From DAOUAJ01 sp034433615 (GTDB lineage: Bacteria > Chloroflexota > Anaerolineae > DUEN01): a stretch of 9,970 bases of DNA. Within the stretch, counting starts at the first letter, position 1. Every line of letters starts with the position of its first letter. Below, one piece after another: positions 1-4,981 of the stretch. The DNA lies in assembly GCA_034433615.1 (NCBI GenBank), contig DAOUAJ010000317.1, positions 1 through 9,970 on the forward strand. Direction: 5' to 3'. The notes beneath the pieces were generated by a model, which saw only the letters and a list, made by a program, of their open reading frames with translations, had not been told where the DNA came from and did no database searches. The position numbers and the translations under genes were made by a program.

Positions 1-183
1 CGCCGTGAAACAGATCAATGGTGGCGTCTCTTGTTGCTGAGGGACCAGTGCGGCAGCTTGATCCTCCGCAGCCACGACAATCGTATTGGCGGTGACCAAC
101 GCAATGCCAATGACCAGTAGTGAGAGCGAGGCTCCGAGAGAGCGCGAATGCGTTGAGGAGCTAACGTGAAATCGGCCGGACAT
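1..183 (-). CDS. N-terminal part of an exported protein (runs off the window)
   Basis: This is the first 61 codons of a minus-strand gene, open to the window edge. It starts at ATG 183-181 behind a strong TAAGGAGG ribosome binding site (200-193, 9-nt spacing). The N terminus is a Sec-type signal peptide: polar, basic residues (SGRFHVSSSTHSRS), a hydrophobic core of about residues 17-38 (LGASLSLLVIGIALVTANTI), then a likely cleavage site after VVAA near residue 39, before EDQ. The mature start is rich in Gln, Ala and Pro (LVPQQQETPP). The protein is therefore exported or secreted. No lipobox Cys sits at the cleavage site, so it is probably not a lipoprotein. Its function cannot be told from this fragment. 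It follows the 216-599 gene by 32 bp on the same strand and is probably co-transcribed from the promoter at 717-755. Confidence 0.75.
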   Translation of the reverse strand, partial: MSGRFHVSSSTHSRSLGASLSLLVIGIALVTANTIVVAAEDQAAALVPQQQETPPLICFTA

Positions 184-215
184 CAGGTTTCCCCTCCTTA
201 AATTCAACTACGAAG

Positions 216-599
216 TCACTGATGAGTAGAAATGACATCCTCAGGTTTGGGTTCGACGAATATCAAATCGAAGGCGACTTCCTTGCGATCCAGTAACGTT
301 TCTCCTTTCTCGGTAAGGAGGAGTTCTGCTACGTAGCGACCACCAGGCTGAGGCGGACGCCGCAGATGCATCGTGAGAGAGATGTGAGGATTACGCCATT
401 CCACCATATACATGCTGGCAGCCACCTGGCCGCTGGGATCACGGATGATCGCTTCCAGATTGGGGGGTTGGGTGAAAGGCGAGAGAACTACCCGCAACCA
501 GACTTTGTCAAGCTCCGGAAAGGGGTATAGCTGTGCCTGCAGGATATGAACGGGTTCTGTGATCAACGGTATGGGCCTGGATACGTCCTGATCGTCCAT
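216..599 (-). CDS. hypothetical protein, 127 aa, possibly beta-sandwich
   Basis: I do not recognise the family. The 127-residue product has no signal peptide and no membrane segment. It shows alternating hydrophobic stretches typical of beta strands (KVWLRVVLS, HISLTMHL, YVAELLLTEKG, KEVAFDLIFVEP) and a turn-like IRDPSGQVAASM segment, so an immunoglobulin-like or other beta-sandwich fold is a reasonable guess from composition only. The ATG at 599-597 is preceded by GAGGAAA (617-611), an adequate ribosome binding site at 11 nt. Codon use and protein-like sequence favour a real gene. It is probably the first gene of a minus-strand unit with the exported protein 32 bp downstream, transcribed from the AT-rich promoter region near 717-755. 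The two products may work together, but nothing in the sequence shows how. Confidence 0.75.
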   Translation of the reverse strand: MDDQDVSRPIPLITEPVHILQAQLYPFPELDKVWLRVVLSPFTQPPNLEAIIRDPSGQVAASMYMVEWRNPHISLTMHLRRPPQPGGRYVAELLLTEKGETLLDRKEVAFDLIFVEPKPEDVISTHQ

Positions 600-716
600 T
601 ACTTCTCAGCTTTCCTCAAAACTCTGCATTTCAGAAATGTGTCTGTACTCTCTATAAATCCCCTTATCACTTCTTGCGCAGACTGCACTTTAATGATCCA
701 TCTTTCATCCATCAAG

Positions 717-755
717 ATTATAATATATGCTACTTGCCATTGCAATTATTGTCAA
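717..755 (-). promoter_or_regulatory. sigma-70-type promoter region for the minus-strand gene pair
   Basis: Reading the minus strand, TATAAT (722-717) lies 17 bp after TTGCAA (745-740), a perfect -10 with a 4/6 -35. A second, overlapping pair is a perfect TTGACA (755-750) with a 17-bp spacer and TAGCAT (732-727). Either would start transcription roughly 100-125 nt upstream of the ATG at 599. The stretch from about 600 to 760 is clearly more AT-rich than the rest of the window, as expected for a promoter region. No operator or terminator was recognised in 600-716. Confidence 0.6.
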
Positions 756-1009
756 ATTGCTGTCGGGTCTGTATCACACCACTGCTTCCGGTTGTAATAG
801 GTCAATAGATCGTTACCACCCCCCAGGACACACGCGAGGATGAGATCGGTGCTGATCCTATCCAAAAGGATAGGCGGGAAGAGGGCGATCTGATCAGGGC
901 CATTGTACCCCAAACGGCACAAAACTTCCAACCACAACTTTACCAGAGGAGTATCGGCTTTTGTCAAGACTTGCTCTACAACCTGGTAACGATCTCTTGG
1001 CGCAAGCAC
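752..1009 (-). CDS. weak hypothetical protein, 85 aa, or gene remnant
   Basis: The frame starts with GTG at 1009-1007 and ends at TGA 754-752. The product is protein-like (KLWLEVLCRLGYNGPDQIAL, then FPPILLDRISTDLILACVLGG) and mainly helical or hydrophobic in character, but I recognise no family. Arguments against a normal gene: no ATG; a GGAAAGG ribosome-site candidate lying almost on the start; an in-frame TAG shortly upstream; no good promoter in 1010-1100 on this strand; and its stop overlaps the -35 region of the next promoter. It could be a decayed remnant of a larger gene. It also contains the inverted repeat at 857-874. Confidence 0.35.
   Translation of the reverse strand: MLAPRDRYQVVEQVLTKADTPLVKLWLEVLCRLGYNGPDQIALFPPILLDRISTDLILACVLGGGNDLLTYYNRKQWCDTDPTAI
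857..874. repeat. perfect 7-bp inverted repeat with AAAA loop
   Basis: CCTATCC (857-863) and GGATAGG (868-874) are exact reverse complements separated by AAAA. The structure would fold on either strand as a short hairpin. It lies inside the doubtful frame 752-1009. There is no following T-run on either strand, so it is not a canonical terminator. A protein-binding site is possible but unsupported. Confidence 0.5.
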
Positions 1010-1018
1010 CCCTTTCCA

Positions 1019-1047
1019 TTGACATTGCTATCCATCTTGTGTATAAT
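1019..1047 (+). promoter_or_regulatory. perfect consensus sigma-70 promoter of the sugar-uptake operon
   Basis: TTGACA (1019-1024) and TATAAT (1042-1047) match the housekeeping sigma consensus at all twelve bases with the optimal 17-bp spacer. Transcription should begin near 1054, leaving a leader of about 227 nt before the binding-protein ATG at 1282. An intrinsically strong promoter of this kind usually needs a repressor, which fits the palindrome just downstream and the LacI-type gene at the end of the cluster. This is the only strong plus-strand promoter seen ahead of the gene set. Confidence 0.85.
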
Positions 1048-1060
1048 TGAGTCGGTGCAT

Positions 1061-1078
1061 TATGGTATGCGTATCATA
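1061..1078. promoter_or_regulatory. candidate LacI-family operator
   Basis: TATGGTATGCGTATCATA is an even-length imperfect palindrome centred on GC at 1069-1070, with 7 of 9 symmetric base pairs. It lies about +7 to +24 relative to the predicted start of transcription, where a repressor would block initiation or escape. The size and even symmetry suit LacI-family operators, although the usual central CG is GC here. The assignment to the LacI-type protein at 9399 is an inference from position and co-localisation. Confidence 0.45.
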
Positions 1079-1080
1079 TG

Positions 1081-1257
1081 CCCCGTTAGTTCACAACACC
1101 GTCTTCTTACGGGGTGGCTACGGAAACTTCCGTCTTCGCGGGAGCGGCTGAGTTCCGGGTGGAGGGGGGTGATGAGAGCGCATCTTCGTCTCGCCAACGA
1201 TAATGGGCAATTCGGGATCCGACTCTGAAGAAGCCGCAGCCTATCAGGTGGTGCGGC
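1081..1257 (+). promoter_or_regulatory. structured 5' leader of the operon mRNA (three hairpins)
   Basis: The untranslated leader between promoter and first gene contains three inverted repeats. CCCCGT (1081-1086) pairs with ACGGGG (1109-1114) over a 22-nt loop. ACGGAAACTTCCGT (1120-1133) forms a compact hairpin. GCCGCA (1233-1238) pairs perfectly with TGCGGC (1252-1257), and inside it CCT (1240-1242) pairs with AGG (1246-1248). The last hairpin ends 9 nt before the ribosome binding site (1267-1274), so it may protect the transcript or affect ribosome loading. No known riboswitch class was recognised, and no T-run terminator follows any of the stems. Confidence 0.45.
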
Positions 1258-1281
1258 AGGGAAAGCAAAGGAGGAGTTAAA

Positions 1282-2643
1282 ATGGCAACGAAGTGCATGA
1301 CTCGACGAGAGTTCCTGGGCCTTGCGGCAGGGGTTGCGAGTGGAGCCGTCCTGGCCGCCTGTGTCCCGCCGACTCCGGCCGCGGCTCCGGCCCCAACTCC
1401 GGCTGAGGTCGAAAAGCCCACCCCGGCACCAGAAAAGGTTGTTCTCTCATTCGGCCACCACTGGGAGGCCGCCTTCCAGGCCCATCAGGACGAGTTCGAT
1501 AAAATGTGGTTGGAGCGGCATCCCGGGATCGAGATCAAAGTGACCAACAACACCTGGGCCGAGCACAACCGGATTGTTCCCACATGGGCCGCCGCCGGCG
1601 AATTGCCGGACATCATTTACGTGCACGGGCGTTACGCCTTCCCTTGGAACCATGAGGGCATCCTCGTCAGCATTCAGGACTATGTGGACTCAGACACCGA
1701 GTTCGACGTGAAGGGGGTCTGGGAGGAGGCCCTAAAGCTGTATCGCTACAAGGGGAAGCAGTACGAGATCCCCTACGACCATGGCCCTGTCATCCTGGGT
1801 TATAACAAGGATCTCTTCGACGCGGCCGGGCTCCCTTACCCTGATGACACCTGGACGATGGACGATCTCCTGGAAAATGCCAAGAAGCTCACCAAGGAGG
1901 GACAATGGGGGTGGGGCGGTTACTATAGCCAGGTCGTTCAGTTGGGCAACGAATGGGGCATCACCCTGGTTGGCCCCTGGGGTGGCGAGGTGCTCAATGA
2001 GGAAGAGACCAAAATCCTCCTTGACTCACCTGAGAGCATGACAGCGCTCAAGTGGTGGGCCGATATGCTCCACGTGCACAAGGTGGCTCCATTGCCGGCT
2101 GAGTCGCAGGCCTTCCCGGCTGGACCCTGGGTTGCCGGAGTGACGGCCATGTTTGCCCTTGCCTCCTGGGGCACGCCTACCTTGCATCAGTTCGCAGCAT
2201 TCAAGTGGGACGTTGCTCCATGGCCCAAAGGCCCCAAAGGGCGGAAGTGCGGCTCCTTCGGCAGCGGCTTCGGCATCACGCGCGACTGCAAGCATCCCGA
2301 CATTGCCTGGAGCTACCTCCGTGAGTACCTCTCTAAAGAGGGGATGGAGTTCATGTGGGGCAAGTCTGGACGAGGGAGCCCTGCCCGCAAGGCCGCTTAC
2401 CAGAGCTGGATCGAGTCGGAGCCAGCGCCGGATCACGCCGAGTACTATCTCGATGCTCTGGAGAACTACGCAGTCACTGGCCGGCCCTACCAGACACTGG
2501 CCGGCGGCGAGATCTTGGACATTTTCGACCGCAATACGGCTCTCGTGCAGTCAGGCGATAAGACCGTGGAGGAGGCCGTGCAGGCGATCATCGCTGAGGG
2601 CACACCAGTGCTGGAAGAGGCCTACAAGAGGTTGATGGGGTAA
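1282..2643 (+). CDS. sugar ABC transporter substrate-binding lipoprotein (family 1)
   Basis: The 453-residue product is a type-1 extracellular solute-binding protein, the ligand-capturing part of a CUT1 oligosaccharide or glycoside importer. The N terminus carries a twin-arginine motif (TRREFLG, residues 7-13), a hydrophobic stretch, and a lipobox LAAC with Cys27, so it is exported folded by the Tat route and anchored by lipid. A Pro/Ala/Thr/Glu linker (about 28-52) tethers the binding domain. The body shows features common in the family: the DIIYVHGR-type strand after a PTWAAAGELP segment, the YEIPYDHGPVILGYNKDLFDAAGLPYP region, and the later GSGFGITRDCKHPDIAWSYL region. The length is normal. 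ATG 1282 is set by AAAGGAGG at 1267-1274 (7-nt spacing). The ligand cannot be read from the sequence; the neighbouring GH29 enzyme suggests a fucose-containing glycoside. It is first in the operon and separated from the permeases by a hairpin-rich gap. Confidence 0.95.
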   Translation: MATKCMTRREFLGLAAGVASGAVLAACVPPTPAAAPAPTPAEVEKPTPAPEKVVLSFGHHWEAAFQAHQDEFDKMWLERHPGIEIKVTNNTWAEHNRIVPTWAAAGELPDIIYVHGRYAFPWNHEGILVSIQDYVDSDTEFDVKGVWEEALKLYRYKGKQYEIPYDHGPVILGYNKDLFDAAGLPYPDDTWTMDDLLENAKKLTKEGQWGWGGYYSQVVQLGNEWGITLVGPWGGEVLNEEETKILLDSPESMTALKWWADMLHVHKVAPLPAESQAFPAGPWVAGVTAMFALASWGTPTLHQFAAFKWDVAPWPKGPKGRKCGSFGSGFGITRDCKHPDIAWSYLREYLSKEGMEFMWGKSGRGSPARKAAYQSWIESEPAPDHAEYYLDALENYAVTGRPYQTLAGGEILDIFDRNTALVQSGDKTVEEAVQAIIAEGTPVLEEAYKRLMG

Positions 2644-2659
2644 GTCGGCGACTTGATAC

Positions 2660-2745
2660 CGAAGGTCTCCCTTGGCCTGACCGCCAGCCTGTCCCTTCGA
2701 CAGACTCAAGGCAAGCTCTGTGGCCAGGCACAGGGGAGACCTTCG
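2660..2745. repeat. palindromic element 1 in the binding protein-permease gap
   Basis: A perfect 12-bp inverted repeat, CGAAGGTCTCCC (2660-2671) against GGGAGACCTTCG (2734-2745), encloses further complementary segments: GCCTG with CAGGC, and ACAGA with TCTGT. The whole 86 bp can fold as one long interrupted hairpin. Its inner CCTTCGACAGACTCAAGG resembles the dispersed CTTCGACAAGCTCAGG-type palindromes that I recall from many bacterial genomes; that relation is from memory and unverified. It starts 16 bp after the binding-protein stop. There is no T-run, so it looks like an mRNA-stabilising or attenuating hairpin rather than an intrinsic terminator. Confidence 0.7.
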
Positions 2746-2763
2746 CCCATTGCAGTGAGGGCG

Positions 2764-2940
2764 TTTTCAGGATAGCTGTCCATGCCGGGGGCGGCGCCAC
2801 GGCCCATGAAAATGCCCACCCGCAATGTCATTCCGAGGAGCGCTGTTTGCGACGAGGAATCTCCCCCTGCCGAGGCCCAGCGAGATTCCTCGCTCGCAGA
2901 CTCGCTCGGAATGACACGAGCGGTGGTATTTTCAGGACAG
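2764..2940 (+). repeat. 11/12 direct repeat flanking palindromic element 2
   Basis: TTTTCAGGATAG (2764-2775) and TTTTCAGGACAG (2929-2940) differ at one base and bracket the second palindrome. Just inside and outside them, CATGCCGGGGG (2781-2791) and CCCCCGACATG (2949-2959) form a 10/11 inverted pair. Such nested arms suggest that this gap was built from inserted repeat units. No transposase gene is present. Confidence 0.4.
2826..2916. repeat. palindromic element 2, MITE-like long hairpin
   Basis: TGTCATTCCGAG (2826-2837) is exactly complementary to CTCGGAATGACA (2905-2916). Inside, TGCGA (2848-2852) pairs with TCGCA (2894-2898) and GAGGAATCTC (2854-2863) pairs with GAGATTCCTC (2882-2891). 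The 91 bp can therefore fold into one long hairpin with 27 paired bases. The GTCATTCCGAG...GAGGAATCT pattern resembles a dispersed repeat family that I recall from Chloroflexota, Bacteroidota and other genomes; this is from memory. Together with element 1 it fills most of the 343 gene-free bases between binding protein and permease. It is likely to modulate read-through or protect the upstream mRNA. Confidence 0.75.
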
Positions 2941-2986
2941 GCCAGGCACCCCCGACATGATATTTATGGGTTGAGAGAGGGAAGGA

Positions 2987-3922
2987 ATGAGCATGGCTGG
3001 GGCGATATCTTCCGTTCGAGGCCGGCGGTTGACCCTGAAACAGCGAGAGGAGGTTGAGTTCTACATCGCCATCGCACTCTGGCTGATCGGCTTTCTACTT
3101 TTCACTGGCGGCCCCATCCTGTTCTCCCTGGGCATGAGCTTCACCAATTGGACAGGCCTGACCAATCGGGAGTGGGTTGGCCTGACGAATTATGAGAAGC
3201 TCTTTTTGGGTGATCGCCTCTTCTGGATCGTCCTTAAGAACACGTTCTATTATAGCTTCGCCAGCGTCTTCTTGGGAACTGTCGGCGCGCTGGCAGCCGC
3301 CGTATTGATGAACCAGAAAGTGCCAGGTATTGCGATATTTCGCACCCTCTATTACTTGCCTTCCGTCACCAGTGGGGTAGCGATTGCCATCATGTTTCTG
3401 TGGCTTTTCAACCCCCAGGTGGGGTTAATTAACTATCTCCTCTCCCTGGTGGGCATCAAAGGGCCAGGGTGGCTGGCCAGCCAGCAATGGGCGATGCCAG
3501 CCCTCATCCTCATGAGCCTGTGGGGGATTGGCGCCAACATGATCATCCTCCTGGCCGGCTTGCAGGGAATCCCTGAGCACCTCTACGAGGCCGCACGCAT
3601 AGATGGAGCCAACAAGTGGCACGAGTTCCGTCACGTCACCCTGCCTATGTTATCACCTGTGCTGTTTTATGTGGTTGTCATCTCGATTATCGGATCTTTC
3701 CAGATCTTCGACAATGTCTACGTGATGACGCGCGGTGGGCCGGGGACGGCTACGCTGGTCTACGTGATGCATCTGTATCAGAACGCGTTTGAGTACCAGA
3801 AAATGGGCTATGCCTCCGCTATGGCCTGGATCCTCTTCCTCATCATCTTGGGACTCACCTGGCTCCAGTTCAGGAGCAGCAAATATTGGGTATACTACGA
3901 GTTCGAGGGAGAAAAGCGATAA
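2987..3922 (+). CDS. sugar ABC transporter permease, MalF/UgpA-like
   Basis: The 311-residue inner-membrane protein is one half of the membrane channel of a CUT1 importer. Hydrophobic segments can be seen near residues 25-50, 86-108, 118-140, 170-192, 223-242 and 276-296, giving the usual six-helix plan. The cytoplasmic EAA loop that contacts the ATPase is clear: EAARIDGANKWHEFRHVTLP, residues 201-220. The FDNVYVMTRGGPGTAT segment after it is typical of MalF/UgpA-type permeases. The start is uncertain by two codons. ATG 2987 has GAGAGAGG at 2973-2980, but ATG 2993 has AAGGA (2982-2986) at a better 6-nt spacing, and both give an equally plausible N terminus. The stop lies 1 bp before the second permease start, so the two are tightly coupled. 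Confidence 0.95.
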   Translation: MSMAGAISSVRGRRLTLKQREEVEFYIAIALWLIGFLLFTGGPILFSLGMSFTNWTGLTNREWVGLTNYEKLFLGDRLFWIVLKNTFYYSFASVFLGTVGALAAAVLMNQKVPGIAIFRTLYYLPSVTSGVAIAIMFLWLFNPQVGLINYLLSLVGIKGPGWLASQQWAMPALILMSLWGIGANMIILLAGLQGIPEHLYEAARIDGANKWHEFRHVTLPMLSPVLFYVVVISIIGSFQIFDNVYVMTRGGPGTATLVYVMHLYQNAFEYQKMGYASAMAWILFLIILGLTWLQFRSSKYWVYYEFEGEKR

Positions 3923-3923
3923 T

Positions 3924-4844
3924 ATGGAAATCACCAGCAAATACGAGATTCCAGAGCGCGGGAGGGCGTTAGCGATCCGGAGAGCGGTTCGTCCCTGGTA
4001 TCGCCACAAGGGTGTCCGTCGCGTCGTGTATGTTGTGCTGGTCTACGGGCTGCTCGTCCCAGGAGCCATTCTCTTTCTATTGCCTTTCCTTTGGATGCTC
4101 TCCACCGCCTTCAAGATCCCTAAGCAGATCTTTGTCTATCCGCCGCAGTGGATTCCTGACCCCATTCGATGGCAGAACTTCATCGAAGGGTGGACCAAAT
4201 ACATGGACTTCACTGTGTTTCTGCGCAATTCCTTGATCATTACCATTGGCAACATCATTGGCAACCTCATCTCCTGTTCTCTGGCCGCCTACGGCTTTGC
4301 TCGGCTGCAAGCGCGGGGCAAGGATATCCTTTTCCTCATGGTTCTGGGGACCATGATGGTGCCTATGTGGGTGACGCTGATCCCCCAATACGTACTCTTC
4401 AGCCGACTGGGCTGGACCAATACTTTCCTGCCTCTGATGGTGCCACCGTGGTTCGGTTGGCCTTTCTTCATTTTTTTGCTGCGCCAGTTCTTCATGACGA
4501 TCCCCAAAGACCTTGATGATGCTGCCCGAATAGATGGCTGCTCCACCTTTGGCATCCTCTGGCGCATTATCCTCCCCCTCTCCAGGCCGGCTCTAGCCAC
4601 CGTAACGGTCTTTGCCTTCATTGGCAACTGGAATAACTTCATGGGACCTCTGGTCTACCTGCGAGATCAGGACAAGTACACTTTGGCTCTGGGACTCCAG
4701 CGCTTCCAGGGGCAGTATGGCAACGTACAATATCATTATATGATGGCCGTAGCTGTGATCGCTGTCCTGCCTATCATCGTCGTCTTCTTCCTGGCCCAAC
4801 AATACTTCGTCAAAGGCATCGTGATGTCAGGGATCAAAGGGTAA
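3924..4844 (+). CDS. sugar ABC transporter permease, MalG/UgpE-like
   Basis: This 306-residue inner-membrane protein pairs with the preceding permease to form the transport channel. It has the MalG-type layout: a basic N-terminal tail (about 1-33), a first helix (about 34-58), the FLRNSLIITIGN segment at 99-110, further helices near 110-125, 135-158, 172-190 and 222-240, and a last helix near 272-291 before a short tail ending MSGIKG. The EAA-type loop is DAARIDGCSTFGILWRIILP (199-218), with Asp in place of the first Glu, common in this subfamily. I chose ATG 3924, which sits 1 bp after the upstream stop behind GAGGGAG (3905-3911). An in-frame ATG at 3789 would add 45 residues of Ser/Pro-rich out-of-frame permease sequence and is rejected. 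No ATPase gene follows; such CUT1 systems often share a MsmK/MalK-type ATPase encoded elsewhere. Confidence 0.95.
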   Translation: MEITSKYEIPERGRALAIRRAVRPWYRHKGVRRVVYVVLVYGLLVPGAILFLLPFLWMLSTAFKIPKQIFVYPPQWIPDPIRWQNFIEGWTKYMDFTVFLRNSLIITIGNIIGNLISCSLAAYGFARLQARGKDILFLMVLGTMMVPMWVTLIPQYVLFSRLGWTNTFLPLMVPPWFGWPFFIFLLRQFFMTIPKDLDDAARIDGCSTFGILWRIILPLSRPALATVTVFAFIGNWNNFMGPLVYLRDQDKYTLALGLQRFQGQYGNVQYHYMMAVAVIAVLPIIVVFFLAQQYFVKGIVMSGIKG

Positions 4845-4981
4845 TGATGCTCGATAAGGAGCTGTATCGTCAGGTGTTCTCATGGTATCGGCAGTGGAAT
4901 GAGGCCGAGACGAGAGCGCGCATCGAGGAAGCACGGCAATTGTCATCTTACCATCCTCATATCCAGGAGCATAACCGATGA
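4844..4981 (+). CDS. small coupled gene, 45 aa, function unknown
   Basis: A 45-codon frame starts at ATG 4844-4846, sharing one base with the permease stop (TAATG), and ends at TGA 4979-4981, which overlaps the ATG of the fucosidase gene (ATGA). An adjacent second ATG at 4847 would give 44 codons. The product is hydrophilic and rich in Arg, Glu and Gln, begins MMLDKELYRQVFSWYRQW, and then continues with an acidic/basic helix-like NEAETRARIEEARQLSS stretch, so a single amphipathic helix is likely. No signal peptide, membrane segment or Cys is present. The double overlap argues for real, coupled translation between transporter and enzyme. A weak AAAGGG (4836-4841) is the only ribosome site, so translation probably re-initiates from the permease. 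Alternatively it is an N-terminal fragment of a longer family. I do not recognise it with certainty. Confidence 0.6.
   Translation: MMLDKELYRQVFSWYRQWNEAETRARIEEARQLSSYHPHIQEHNR

Noticed and set aside
1109..1145. T-box-like GGGTGG motif in the leader followed by complementary bases
   Set aside because: Only GGGTGG matches; the ACCGCG part reads TACGG, only about 55 nt precede it after the predicted start of transcription, no specifier stem or T-run terminator is seen, and the downstream genes are unrelated to amino acids.
2660..2745. Intrinsic transcription terminator after the binding-protein gene
   Set aside because: The hairpin is strong but has no T-run on its 3' side, and no plus-strand promoter was found before the permease genes, so the operon most likely continues.
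2782..3057. 91-codon plus-strand frame across the intergenic gap
   Set aside because: It translates through the 2826-2916 palindrome and overlaps the first permease in another frame; the sequence is explained by repeats, not by coding.
3789..3923. N-terminal extension of the second permease by 45 residues
   Set aside because: It overlaps the first permease gene in another frame, is Ser/Pro-rich and unlike permease N termini, and ATG 3924 directly after the upstream stop gives the normal family length.
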